Shown piece after piece: positions 1-11,335 of a stretch of 64,000 nt of DNA. The translations under genes were made by a program, and so were the position numbers. The stretch's first letter is position 1. Every line of letters begins with the position of its first letter. The stretch is from positions 11,136,001 to 11,200,000 of the forward strand of contig OX387608.1 in NCBI GenBank assembly GCA_947568835.1, written 5' to 3'. This DNA is from Protonemura montana. Lineage: Eukaryota > Arthropoda > Insecta > Plecoptera > Nemouridae. The notes under the pieces were generated by a model. The model was not told the DNA's origin. It searched no databases and saw only the letters and a list, made by a program, of their open reading frames with translations.

Positions 1-55
1 GTTGTTGTCAAAACTAGTGCTAAGGTTAGACAAGGTATGAGTTTAAAAACTATCA
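1..55 (+). mobile_element. Right-hand fragment of family E foldback element
   Basis: The first ~55 bases match the right tail of the 257-bp foldback element at 50434-50690, sharing the run AAAACTAGTGCTAAGGTTAG and then a looser ATGAGT..TATAAA stretch. Only the tail is visible because the window begins inside the copy. Assignment rests solely on that internal match. Confidence 0.5.
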
Positions 56-366
56 ACATGGTTCGGTTTTTTAACAACAACAAAAAAACTCCGCTTGCTT
101 AATTGAACCACCAAAAATGTGATTTTTCCTCAAGTTCAGGACAACGTTTATTTGACAAAGTAAATACTTTTTCGAAAAAAATATCTTGAATTTCACCTAG
201 GTGTGCCGAAATCAACAAACAAGTGAACAAAAACTGCAGGGATCCTACACCTTCACTTGCTTATTAAATTTTCTGAACCTGGGCCATGGGTTTGAATGCA
301 TCGCGCCCCTAGCCACAGTTCTTAAGAATCAAGATGCATTTATTTGTTTGAGACCAGCCTCGCGCT

Positions 367-463
367 GTTACGGCCTAGCGTGTTGGAACCACCAGTTCTC
401 ATCTACACTTGAAGTTAAGCAACATTCCTCAAGGCCACGTATTGGATAGGCGATCATCATGGT
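367..463 (+). repeat. 5S-rRNA-like fragment (5S pseudogene or SINE head)
   Basis: The stretch resembles eukaryotic 5S rRNA: a head ending TGTTGGAACCACC, then a GTTCTC segment, the box A-like core GAAGTTAAGCAAC at 411-423, and a box C-like ATTGGATAGGCGATC. It lacks the SINE body that follows the 5S head in the copies at 1743 and 53086, so it is either a 5S pseudogene or a truncated SINE. The core is diverged and it is unlikely to make functional 5S RNA. Confidence 0.5.
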
Positions 464-1629
464 ATAATCATGGTTATTAAACATACCATGGGTGATCTCC
501 ACACACTTTACCAGTTACATCCATGGAAAGAGACTTTTAAATTAAAAGTCTTCAAAAATATACATCATTATAGAGAGAGGTTTTCGAGAGTCATACAAAT
601 CTCGAAACAGCTGACCGCTACCACACCCGCTATTGAGAGCCATCGGATATGTATACGGAAATATCGAACCAATCGGTACATATAAAACAGATAGAGCACA
701 CTTATCTTGAAACACTCGTGAAATACGGTTACTCTGTCAATAGCAAGTAAGAAAATGTTTCCGCGAACATTGAAAAATAGTACCCTCTTCACCATACCAA
801 TGATTGATCTCGTTTCCGAATCTCTATGCTTGTGTCGCAAAGATTATCTGGACATGTCGCTGAGAGACCAGGTCTTTAAGAGATTGGTGTTCTTCCAACG
901 TTGAAATATCAGCGTTGAGATACATTATATTGAACCCAAAGTGCAGCGTCGTTCTATGACTGCACCACCTACGTAACGGCACGGTACATCGACTTAAAGA
1001 TATGGAACCATTTGCACGCGATGCACAAGTGAGAGATAAAACGTAAAGTAAAACGTATCTAGGCTAGAGAAAGCTCGCGATGCATTAAGAGGTGATATCG
1101 ATGTGAATTACCATTCAGAATTCCAATAAATAATCCAAGATTCTATATAGTGCTCCATTGGGGTCAGATAGAAGTACGACATTTTCCAGTCTTCTATAAG
1201 ACTTGACGTTTTAAAGTGAAGCTATGAGGGAATTCATGTTGCATAAAAGGCTATTGAATTTTAAGATACCTGTTTTGATAACCTTGTCATACCCGAATGA
1301 GAGAAGGGTTGTTTCAGGCAATTCCTATGACAACAGCAAGTGACTATTAAGGTTCCAACTTTAAGATGAACACATTTGTAAACCCTAACTTAACCTTTTC
1401 AAGAAAATAAACTGAAAGACTAGCAAAGTTACAGTATTTTTAGGTTAAGAACCACCTTCAAAAATGGCCGATACGTAGCCTTCAACATATGCCCATAAGA
1501 GTTAATGGTCAAGAAGCCTGTGTGGCAATACAAAAGTGTAATAAATGGTATAAGCTTAGTATGGTATAACCCAGAAACTCGGGCGCTCCGACTTTGTAAG
1601 TTTTCAAGTGACAATTAGAAGAGTCTTTC

Positions 1630-2310
1630 GTCGATTCGTGTTTTTCTTGTCAGGTGTCAACAATGCAACCCGTCTCGACTCGACCATCTAGGCTGGGTTG
1701 CCAACTCGCATACCTACTCACACCCCTTCTCGCCAGGAAAAACCGAACGGTTTGGCGTGTTGGAAACACCGGTTCTCGTTAGATCACCGAAGTTAAGCAA
1801 CACTGCGCTGAGTCAGGTATTGAATGGGTGACCATTATACACATGACCAGTTCTGTTCGGGAGAGAGGTTGGAGGAATGAAAGTTAGTACAGCAACTTCA
1901 TTCGCCTTGCTTATCAACCTCTCGACAGCATGGATTTGTGGAGGAATCCTGCTGTTCGAGTTGTACCGTCCTTCGGAAGGGACGTGAAGCCGGTGGTCCC
2001 CTTGGTGCTCTTCGACAGGAGTAGGCTACGTGCCGGCACCGGGTTTCCCCTCCTCCCTTCTAGGCTAGGTTAGGTTCATCATCATCCTCATCATCATCCA
2101 CTCATTCACCGACGCCATTAGACCAGTGCCGCATGGCCAGATGTCAAAACAGTGCGTCGTTAAACACCACAAATAATAATAATAACTCGCCAGGAAAAAA
2201 CCAGAAATGCAAAGCAATGCTAAACATGCGACAACGAAGCACTATCGATCAAAGCAGGCAGCTAATTTGTTTAGATGTAAAAATTGACTGTTACAAATTT
2301 GTGAACTTCC
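1630..2310 (+). repeat. Family D repeat, interrupted by a 5S-SINE
   Basis: Bases 1630-1742 and 2186-2310 together resemble the continuous stretch 52375-52600: TTCGTGTTT..CTTGT, CTCGA..CGACCATCTA..CTG, ATACCTA..CAC, then GCAATGC..ACAT..CAACGAAGCA..ATCAA and TTGACTGTTACAAAT. The halves are separated by the 5S-SINE at 1743-2185. Element ends and class are unknown; no coding capacity is visible. Confidence 0.55.
1743..2185 (+). mobile_element. Full-length 5S-rRNA-derived SINE (SINE3-like), family S
   Basis: The 5' ~100 bp is 5S-like: box A-like GAAGTTAAGCAAC at 1789-1801 and box C-like AGGTATTGAATGGGTGACC at 1815-1833, the internal type 1 Pol III promoter elements of 5S genes. A ~320-bp body follows, shared with copies at 5590-5860 (-), 6912-7158 (-) and 53086-53510 (+). 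The 3' end is an (AAT)n-type tail at 2169-2185. A 14-bp duplication CTCGCCAGGAAAAA flanks it (1729-1742 and 2186-2199), as expected for LINE-mediated retrotransposition. 5S-headed SINEs are known as the SINE3 class; the body is not one I recognise. The partner LINE is unknown. Confidence 0.85.
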
Positions 2311-2517
2311 TGCTTCTGGACTACTATTCGGGCATACTGTAAAACGACTCATTTTTAAAACCCGAAGCACTTGAGTTTTTGTGACACACTTCCACAAAAT
2401 ACATGTTTAACCTACCTAAAACTCCGTATTGCAAATACCGTTTAAAACATACAAACTCTATGTTAAAACTATTGATAAAAACACCACCCAAGTGATCAAA
2501 ATCCGTGCGCCATCGAA

Positions 2518-2840
2518 ATGGAAATAAACGATCGCTGCTCCAGAGCGAAACAAAAAGACAACACCAACATGTCCGATCAGCCGTTGACTGTTACCGTCGT
2601 GTCCCATGTGGTTTCCCCGCGCGTCTTCCTGATTCGGGACTGCTGTACTTTCAGGAGCATTCCCGAACGGGCTGCTGAATGCTTCAGCGTCGACCGGGAC
2701 CGATCGGGTGATAGATGCATCGAGGGAAGTGCTCAAGACGTGCGCGCTGTTCGGGATAATCGCGGAGTTGTTCCCGTTGGACAGCGGCGTAGTGCGAGAT
2801 GGATATGGAGAACTGGGATCACGTTCAGGACGTCTTATTC
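2518..2840 (+). other. GC-richer patch, possible decayed coding exon
   Basis: This patch is clearly richer in G+C than its surroundings. A frame from the ATG at 2569 reads MSDQPLTVTVVSHVVSPRVF, loosely like the start of a Tudor-type domain (SHVxSPxxF). After about 2640 the same frame looks unlike a protein, while the frame one base over stays open for about 70 codons. This could be a frameshifted pseudogene, a gene exon with an unseen splice site, or chance. No family is assigned. Confidence 0.2.
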
Positions 2841-2844
2841 GATA

Positions 2845-5575
2845 ATAATTTACTCAGACGAGGGGTGTTCACATCGCCAAATCTCATTTTTGTTTTGGTA
2901 AACAAGGGAAGTACTCGACGGAATCAATGTACTCGAAGAGCTTCGTAAATAGACGTGCTGACCTCGGAACTAGACCATCAGAGCAAATGTCGATGAGTGA
3001 AAATATTTATTGTACGCTGTTTTTAAAAGTAGACAGTAAAAAAAATAAAAAAACACTACCGCTTCGCAGCCAATATATGCACTACGTACTTGCAAATCAT
3101 GTACATACAGAATAATACAGATCCCAAAAAATATTTTGAGCAACATTTTTTTTTCAAAAATACTTTGCTGTTATACTTTACGTACCTAAATAGACTCGTT
3201 CTCTTTCATCAGTTCTGCATTTAACCGATCGCAATTTAATTTTCAGAAATACAGTAAATCAACCAAAAATGGCAACCCGTAGACATCACTTGCGCCCAAC
3301 TGGCTTGCTCAAAGGCTCCTGGACGGGCAGTATATTTTGACAATTCGCGCTAATTTCTGCCACAGTTGGCCATGTTTCTCTCAGCCACTTCAATGACGAA
3401 ATGGAGATTACTCCCTTACGTTGTGGTAAATCCCGAAACATTTCGCTCCACCACTGTTCCGATCCTCATCCCTAGCGGCCGCACGGAACGAGCCTTCGGA
3501 CTTTGTTGGATTACTATGCTCTTTCTATAAAGTTAAGCGACAAGTTAAATTGTGGCCGGCATTCAGTCAAACTTGTGGACTATGACCAGCCGCACGCTAA
3601 ATATTTTAACGTGACACTTTCGGGCTTTGATTATGCTTAGTTAGTTGTTAGTAAGAGAATAAGGAGGGTCACACTGCTAACGACAAATAGTTACCACTAA
3701 ATATGGCGTCACTTACAAAGGGTTACCATGCGGCTACGTTTGGGCTTAGAAGATTGCTTTGGGGCGTCGCCTTATTAACTATACGCGGTCTGTGAAACAC
3801 ATCTACAGCTGCAGTGATATTCGAATTCACAAGCTGTCTGTTCACTGTAAAATTTTATTTGCACGTGTATTAATAAGGAAAATTTTTGCCAGAAATGTGT
3901 GGGCAATTTAATCATTTACTTATATAAACTTCTAGAAGTTTTGCAGACAGTTCGCTCAACTTCTGTTACGCAGCGGTCTCGTCCATGAGGTTTCATCTCA
4001 AGTTTGAGTGGAGGTAATTCTAAAAAAAATGGAATGAACTTCAAAAATAGATTCTTACGTTGGGTCTTGGCGATATGGCATTAAAACGTACACAAATCAA
4101 AATTTTCCTTCGAAAACCAAAATAGAAAAGTGCTTTTCCATTTCAAACTCCCTTATATTCATCAAATATGTACGCAAACTTTGACCTTTTTGTCTGTAAG
4201 TGGGTGACCATGCCAGTTTTTTTAGTGCGAAAATGCATGATTCTAGCTCGGCCATGTGGCACCGAAAAAAATGACGATAATTTGCTTTCAGCCATCGCAT
4301 GCATAAAAGATCGGGACCAGCACAAACAGATCCCTCATCGCCTAGTTGGGCCCCCTGCCCCCAAGCTCACAACCATGATAAGCGGAGGGCCCGGAAAAGC
4401 CCCTGAAGTGCCTTGTTCGGCATAATTGCTGGTATTTCCCGGTCACAATCTCCTTGGGACAGGGGGCTGGGGTGGAATTGGGGTAGCAGTGCCCTGTGTT
4501 AATTTTGCGTTGCACCTCGATGAGAACGGATGAGTAAGGGTGGGCAGATGTGTCTCGATCTAGAATCTAAATTTTAGTTTATGGGACATATTTGTTAAAT
4601 TACACATTTATTTGATGCGCTCAGCAAGCGAAACGAAGGCTTAATTTGAAGAACCGGGGAATTTGTTCGTGTGTATTCGTTTGTTCGTGTTCGCTTTATG
4701 GCTGGACCGATTTGGATGTAGCTTGCTGGACATCTTCAAAATATCTGAACTAAGATAAGCTACGTTTATAAGAAGTGTCGTGTATTAGTAGGTTAAATCA
4801 AGACATAAAAAAAAATCATAAAAATGTTCATTAGTAAATTAAATTCGCAGTTGAACTTCGCAGTTAGTACCATGGCAAAATGTTTACAGTACACATTTAA
4901 AAGAGTCTTTGTTGACCACAAGTACCGAAAAAAGCATATGAGGGGCTTCCACTTTCCAAAGAAAATTAAAGCAATAAAGTACTAGAATTAACACGCTCAA
5001 CAACACCGCAAATTCAAGAACCAATTCCTGAGATGCATGTTTCGTTTCACCTGCTCGGCGGTCAATCATTAAAAATCATTTATCATTAAAATAATTAAAA
5101 ATCAGTTAACTGTTATTTTTTTAATTTTAAAACAACTAATGCGTTTTATTTACTTGGAAACCAAAACGTTTGTACTGTTCGATTTCAATTATTATTATTT
5201 TTTTTAGTTTTTCATCCATGGCTAAACACCACCTCGGGCATGACCCGCGGTAAATATCTGTGTTTATTTATCAAAACGATTCAGACTTCTTTTTACATTT
5301 TTATTTTCCCTCGTTCTCGTGCAAATTTGCGGCGCACAGAATTGTGCATTGGTCCACATTTTTATTCACATTAGCTTTGTCCCAGTGACCAGCTGTTTTA
5401 GTAGGGGACTCAAATAAGTCAAAATCATACCGACCCAGCTCGTGCCAAGTTTTTACATTTAAAAAAGCTGTGCCACACACAACTCAGTTGCTAATCATGG
5501 TCGCATGCATGATTACCTGAATGAATAATGACACTCATGATTTGAAAACATTTCAAGGGACGTGAAAATATTTAA
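2845..5575. other. AT-rich intergenic DNA, no gene seen
   Basis: Open frames here are under about 90 codons on both strands and show no recognised motif, splice-linked partner or family resemblance. Local homopolymer and AT-rich runs are present (for example around 5195-5205). No RNA gene or complete element was recognised. Confidence 0.5.
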
Positions 5576-5589
5576 CCCTCGTAAGCCTT

Positions 5590-5860
5590 GACAACGGGCC
5601 CTGTAGCACAAGGTGGTGAGGATGACGATGATAAACCTAACCTAGCTTAAATGGGAGGAATAGAAACCCGGTGCTATCTAGCAGCTTACTCCTGGCGAAG
5701 AGCACCACGGGGATTACCGGCTGTGCGTCCCTTCCGAAGGACGGTACAACGCGAACAACAGGATTTCTCCACAAATCCATGATGTCGAGAGGTTGATAAG
5801 CAAGACGAACGAAGTTATTGTACTAACTTCCATCCCTCCAGACTCTCTCCCGGAATCTTC
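5590..5860 (-). mobile_element. 5'-truncated 5S-SINE body, family S
   Basis: The reverse complement matches the body of the SINE at 1743-2185: GGGAGAGAG..TGGAGGGATG, CTTGCTTATCAACCTCTCGA, CCGTCCTTCGGAAGGGACG, and the (CATCATC)-rich tail region. The 5S head is absent or too diverged to see, and the last ~25 bp of the 3' end are lost. An open frame across it (5714-5896) is a by-product of the repeat. Confidence 0.75.
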
Positions 5861-6911
5861 AGCTACTGTGACAATGACACGTAGCATGTACATCATGCTC
5901 CCTAATTAAAAATAAAATATGCCATTATTTCTCAGTATCCGTGAACATGTTTGGATATTCTCATTGCTGTGTTTGATTCGTACGTTTTAGCAACCTGAAC
6001 ATTTGCCCGAATATTGAAACTATTTCACTTTTCCGAAAGTATTAGTGTTTTCATGCAAAACGAATACTCGTAGAATGTTAATAAATAATAATACTATTCC
6101 ATTTGCCGGTTTTACTAAAATATGCCATTCGCGGTTAGGCCTCTACAAAATCCGTTACAAATATTTGTGGCAATTTTCCTCCCGCTCTCTCGTGGACCAG
6201 CCGATCGGCAATGATGCTTTGAATAAATTGCATGTCAAATCGATTCCCCTGCCTGGCCGCCAGAAATAAAATGCAACCGACACATGCGTTTGAAATGGTC
6301 AATTATTGCAGCACGGGACTTCACTATTTAGGGTTTAACCCTTTTAATTGGTCCAACACGTTGCCTCTGGGCCAATGTCGGCCCCTGACATTGTACATTT
6401 TCGTCGCGTGCAATTAACATCATTTTCCCAAAAACGCAAAACACGTTGGGTCAAGTGAAAATTACACTGCACACATAGAAATGACATTGAAAATCTCATT
6501 TTCCCATTTATGGATTAATTTCACGAAATAAAAATGACTTTGGGATGTGCTTCAGTGCGTTCTATTACTGAGTCCTGAGTGCATTTCCCACCAAAAATGT
6601 GATAGAGCATCCAGCTGTGAAGCGTAATAATTTAATTTATATAATGGCTGCACGTGTGGGGAAAAACATTGATTAATTGAAAATAGTTTTTCTGGTGTAG
6701 GTCCCCCCCCCCCCTGATTTGGGAGGATGGTGAAAAATATTTTTTGAAATGGTGATGAATTTCGGGATGGGGTCGCCGTAAATCTTCCCGATTTCCAAAT
6801 GCCGAGATAGCGTGGTGAATCCTATGCTGTTCTTGTTTAGAAAGCCATCGTGGCCAGAGAGTGGACGACTGCAAGTTTTGGACACCATGTTTTACTTAAC
6901 TTAAACTAAGA

Positions 6912-7158
6912 TTATGATTTGCGGTGTTTAACGACGCACTGTTTTGATAACGGGCCCTGTGGCACTGGTCGAATGGCGTTGGTGAATGAGTGGGTGACGA
7001 TGAGAATGATGATTAACCTAACGTAGCTAAGAAGGGAAGATAGGAAACCCGGAGCCGGCACGTAGTCTACTTCTTTAGAAGAGCACCAAGGGGACTACCG
7101 GCTTAACGTTTCTTCCGAAGGAAAGTACGACGGGAACAACAGGATACCGCCACAAAAA
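6912..7158 (-). mobile_element. 5'-truncated 5S-SINE, 3' end intact, family S
   Basis: The reverse complement carries the 3' half of family S, ending in CAAAACAGTGCGTCGTTAAA and a short A/T tail, as in the copy at 1743-2185. The 5' half, including all 5S sequence, is missing. Loss of the 5' end with a retained 3' end is typical of incomplete reverse transcription. Confidence 0.75.
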
Positions 7159-7169
7159 AAAAGTTTTCA

Positions 7170-8880
7170 GAGAGTGACAAAACCGAAATGCAGTAAATGA
7201 TACCCTTCTTATCGTCTATATCGATGCATTTCAAAGTTCAGCACATCTGTGATATGATGTTGTTCGTTCCAAGTTTTGGCTTGCCTCCCATTCCATCAAC
7301 CAACCGAGTTTCTTCTCTAATATGTATGAAAACTGGCCGAACGAAATCGAAGCTGAACTGAAGGTACTGCATCGAAATGAGAACGTGATGACCTCACCGA
7401 GAACTTTAGAGCATGCCATCTCTTTGCATTTTCTTTATGGCATACAAAAAAAATACCATTGCGTGTTTGCAATTTAGAAAATCTACTGTCAATTATCTGC
7501 TAACACACTAAAACCTTTAAAACGGAGAAACCTGCAAGCTTTCAGCATGGCGCTAAGAGCGCTGAATCGTACTCGTCCAGTTAAGAATAAAGATGGGAGT
7601 ATAGAAGTGAAATTTGTGGCAGCATGGAAAAAAGACCTTTGTACTGGCATTAGCTAGACACCGACAACCCATGGTTGTTGGTAGACCAAGTCTACCCCCA
7701 GTTAACTATACAAAAATGTGTTTAATTTCGACATCCATCAACCTTTTGGTGAGTCACAGAACATCCGCAGGATGCTACTTGATTATATACATCTCTAATT
7801 TTGATGGTATCTTCGGGATTTGCAATTTTCCATTATCTTGAAAATGTTTCTTGTTCCTATACTGCTACTTTAGAAAGTTGGAGATTTTTGTTTAGTAGAA
7901 GAACTTGTATGCTATTGATCCGTGCCAATATAAAAGTCTCTTTGAGTTCGCGGTATCTGATTCCTTACAAACATCTTTGCGGACAGCACAGCCATAGAAC
8001 AGAGAAAGTCTCACGGAGGGGTAATTTTTTTTGAGAAAAATGTATTTATGGGGCTCGTTATTGTATCTAATAAAATTGCATGATAACAATAAAACTACGC
8101 TGATCCCAGGTAAGCAGTAGCAAAAAGGAGACTTCGAAAACAGCAATGTGGGTACTCACAAAGACATTAAAAATAAAAACAAGTTTAATGGGTTCAGTAC
8201 TGATCGAGCCAATTCTGCCGATTCAATCACTACTCCTACCATAACCCAAAGATACTAGAAATATGACCTTCGGTAACCCGTCTGTCCAGCTAGTTTGCGA
8301 AATCAGTCATCTTGGCACATTTTTGCCATGAGAGTTTCTGCAACAAAATGTAAAGGCGGAAAAAATAGCGAAGTCGTTCTTACCTTACGAAAGATCGATG
8401 ACCAAAGGACAGCAAGTGAACAGTGGTCGCCTATACCTTTTTTATTAAGTCAACTTCTTGTTGTAGTTTCAACCAACACACGATGCCGCTAATATTAAAA
8501 AACTGACCTAATAAATCATAAACGCGGGCCAATAGTCGGTACCTGCTCGGTAGGTTGAGAGGCTAATCATTAAACTGATCTGATGGTATGCAACGTGCGT
8601 GCAACGTATTTTTGATAGCCTCGCCGCAGCTATTTTAGAATGTCCCCGATTAATGCCCAATGAGTCATGATAATTATTCCGCTCCACCACACGTTACGCG
8701 AGAACACTTTGACAATTAAACTATCCTTAAAACGCAGAGTTTAATACCAGATTGTGGTTTTACCGTGATAACCTAACCAAGCAACCAATATTCGCGCGTC
8801 AACTGTAGTCGGCTGTTCGCTACTTGAAGTTATGCTGTGGTGCCCTCTGTCGTCAGCATTTTCAACTCAAATTTTCAAAT
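7170..8880. other. Intergenic DNA upstream of the caspase, no gene seen
   Basis: Short open frames only. One small ATG frame at 7548 (MALRALNRTRPVKNKDGSIE, 35 codons) has no recognised relative. The caspase promoter should lie in the right-hand part, but I see no TATA box that I would trust. Confidence 0.4.
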
Positions 8881-9033
8881 TGATTTTCGTCGGTCATACA
8901 TAACCCTAAAAACGTGCTGTCAGCAGTTAGACCAACAAAGAATATTTTTCTAGCCATTGTGCCTGCGTCTTTAAGTGTTAACCAAATTAATAGAAGTGTT
9001 TGTACCCGTCCTAGAGTTTTTGACAGACTGAAA

Positions 9034-9867
9034 ATGTCCGGAGACAGTGTGGACGCTCACGGCACATCACGCTACAGCGATGATTCTAATGAAATTATCG
9101 CAAAGATGCCGAGTGGTAAAGATGATTTTTACTACAACATGAAGCACAAGCGTAGAGGTATTGCAATCATATTTAACCACGAGAAATTTTCTATTCATTC
9201 GCTGAAAGCTCGCTCAGGAACTAACGTTGATTGTGAGCAGCTCAAAAACTGCCTGAAGAACATTGGTTACACCGTCAAGGTGTATCACGATCTCATCTTC
9301 AAAGAGCTCAACACAATCGTCCAAGAAGCTGCAAAGATGGATCACTCAGACTGCGACAGCTTTCTCATGGCTGTGCTATCACACGGTGAACTGGGTATCC
9401 TCTATACAAAAGATACGCCATACAAACCAGAGAATCTGTGGACACAATTCACTGCCGACAGGTGTCCTAGTCTTGCTGGCAAACCGAAGATGTTTTTCAT
9501 CCAAGCTTGTCAAGGCGACAAACTTGACGCTGGAGTCACACTGCAGCGCACTGAGACAGACGGAATCAGCCAATGCTACAAGATCCCGACACACGCTGAT
9601 TTTCTCATTGCTTATTCAACTGTGCCTGGTTTTTATTCCTGGAGAAACACAACTAACGGGTCATGGTTCATGCAGGCTCTCTGCGAAGAGCTACGTCTTC
9701 ACAGTGAAGATATGGATCTGCTAACTCTGTTGACTCTGGTCAGCAGACGAGTTGCTACCGACTACGAGTCGAATACTCCCAGCAGCACAACGATGCATCA
9801 GCAGAAGCAGATACCTTGTATAACGTCAATGCTTACCAGACTTGTTCGATTCACTCCCAAGAAATAG
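9034..9867 (+). CDS. Effector caspase, single exon, short prodomain (caspase-1/Drice-like)
   Basis: Executioner cysteine protease that cleaves after Asp in apoptosis. From the ATG at 9034 the product is 277 residues, the usual length for an insect effector caspase. The catalytic His lies in LSHGE (about residue 117) and the catalytic Cys in QACQG (about 159). TETDG just after it is a likely p20/p10 processing site. The small subunit keeps IPTHADFLIAYSTVPGFYSW and the C-terminal HQQKQIPCI region typical of Drice/Dcp-1. The frame stays open upstream to 8884 without another ATG, so 9034 is preferred; the upstream codons are probably 5'UTR. No CARD or DED is present. The whole domain lies in one uninterrupted exon. 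It converges on iPLA2, whose stop is about 1.1 kb away. No defect is seen, so an active gene is likely, though a young retrocopy cannot be excluded. Confidence 0.93.
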   Translation: MSGDSVDAHGTSRYSDDSNEIIAKMPSGKDDFYYNMKHKRRGIAIIFNHEKFSIHSLKARSGTNVDCEQLKNCLKNIGYTVKVYHDLIFKELNTIVQEAAKMDHSDCDSFLMAVLSHGELGILYTKDTPYKPENLWTQFTADRCPSLAGKPKMFFIQACQGDKLDAGVTLQRTETDGISQCYKIPTHADFLIAYSTVPGFYSWRNTTNGSWFMQALCEELRLHSEDMDLLTLLTLVSRRVATDYESNTPSSTTMHQQKQIPCITSMLTRLVRFTPKK

Positions 9868-10160
9868 ATTTAACATTTTGGTAATGTGTAAACAGTTCTG
9901 CTTTAACGGGATTGAATTTAGGTACCGGGGTTTAACCGTTCTAACGTTCTGCACTGTCAAATGCACTACCATCTAACTGTGGCTTTTGAGTCCCTGCCAA
10001 CATGTTTGCCAACATTTAATCTCGAACCCTGCTCTACACTTTTTTACGTCATGCTTATGATACACTGAATATGCCTTAAATTACTATTTCTATAAAATAT
10101 TTTATAAAATTCTATCAAATGTAAAAACTACTACATGTCACAACTACAGCAAGAATAGTA

Positions 10161-10166
10161 TTTATT
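10161..10166 (-). terminator. Candidate poly(A) signal AATAAA for iPLA2
   Basis: TTTATT on the + strand reads AATAAA on the - strand, about 840 bp downstream of the iPLA2 stop. It is the nearest canonical - strand hexamer I found. If used, the iPLA2 3'UTR would overlap the caspase 3'UTR. Confidence 0.25.
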
Positions 10167-10395
10167 GTCCACAATACTAATTAAAAAAAAGAAACATCTA
10201 ATCAAAAACATCAACAATAAGGATTATTTAGTGCTACACATTAAAACATATTATCACAAAAGTAATGTGAAAGTCATGGTTAAGCTTTAACAAATATTTG
10301 TAGGTGGATAGGTAGATAGGTATTTCCTACCTCGATAAAATATCGTATTATATTTGGTATTTTTGATAAACCATAATGACTGGTTAGCATTTTGA

Positions 10396-10401
10396 AATAA
10401 A
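10396..10401 (+). terminator. Candidate poly(A) signal AATAAA for the caspase
   Basis: AATAAA lies about 530 bp past the caspase stop; another is at 10652-10657, and ATTAAA variants are at 10180 and 10240. The choice among them is a guess without transcript data. Confidence 0.3.
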
Positions 10402-11008
10402 ATTGGTCCACGTTATAAGGAAATACATATGAAAATTGATTTTAGTTCAATTGCCAAGCATAGTCGATCTTATACTTTAAGTGTAAGGATTGGCACTAAC
10501 TAGAAATAACACTTAATGACTTTCCAGTGTGGGTAACTAATTGTGGAACTAACAAGCAAGGCTGCATTTTTTAAATGCTATCCATCCATGAAAAAGTATT
10601 GTCATTTAGTTTGTAATTGTTTTTATCTGGTAACAACATTGTGACACAGCTAATAAAGTGAACAATTTTCCAAGCTAACTAAATTTTTCTATACACTGAG
10701 GAAGAGGAAAATAGTAACACAACTACCGAAGTTGAAAAGGCTGGTTGTGATAGATATAGGGAATTGTACGACGTTTCGGTTATGTCTTACGCTCTACATT
10801 TATCGTAATCAGCTTTTTCGAACTGGAGAAGTAGCACTCCTTCTTTCCCATCACCCATTACATATACCAAGTTATTACTCTACTGATTCCAGATATCTCC
10901 CAAATACATAATGGCATGGTAACATAGACATCTAACATAAGTAAAACTCTCTAATTCCAGCTTAGAGATTCTTATAACAATGATAACCTACATCACAGCA
11001 CTTCACAT

Positions 11009-11335
11009 CTACTCCATCGGCTCGTCACAGTTCAAATACTCGGCCAGCTCTCTGAGCTGCGACGTATTACCGTGTGCGTACGCCTTCGTCTCCCACAACA
11101 TGTTGACAAGTTTCTCGTCGCTTTTCTCGTCCATGGTGATATCTTCAGACATCTGCGGCGAGAACCGGAAGTAAGGCACGCCGATCATCGAGCACATGGC
11201 TCGGGCGCGATCGACCACGCGGCCGTCGCTGGCCGTTGCTTGGTCGACGAGCAAGGTCCCGAGCGCGGTTACGCCCATGTAGAGGCGCGCTGTGTCCCAC
11301 AGACTTTCCGGTCGGAATACGTCGATGGACTTGAG
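11009..11335 (-). CDS. PLA2G6: iPLA2 exon 11 (C terminus and stop)
   Basis: Begins after CAG at phase 0 with [18 protein letters not shown] and ends NCDEPME-stop. The core [20 protein letters not shown] matches the C-terminal part of group VI PLA2, where family members have [20 protein letters not shown]. It encodes 108 residues. Confidence 0.93.
   Translation of the reverse strand, partial: LKSIDVFRPESLWDTARLYMGVTALGTLLVDQATASDGRVVDRARAMCSMIGVPYFRFSPQMSEDITMDEKSDEKLVNMLWETKAYAHGNTSQLRELAEYLNCDEPME

Noticed and set aside
8914..9033. Upstream extension of the caspase frame from a GTG
   Set aside because: No ATG in the extension; GTG is not an ordinary nuclear start. The ATG at 9034 gives the usual short-prodomain length.
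9263..9724. 153-codon + strand frame inside the caspase
   Set aside because: It is a shifted-frame shadow of the caspase.
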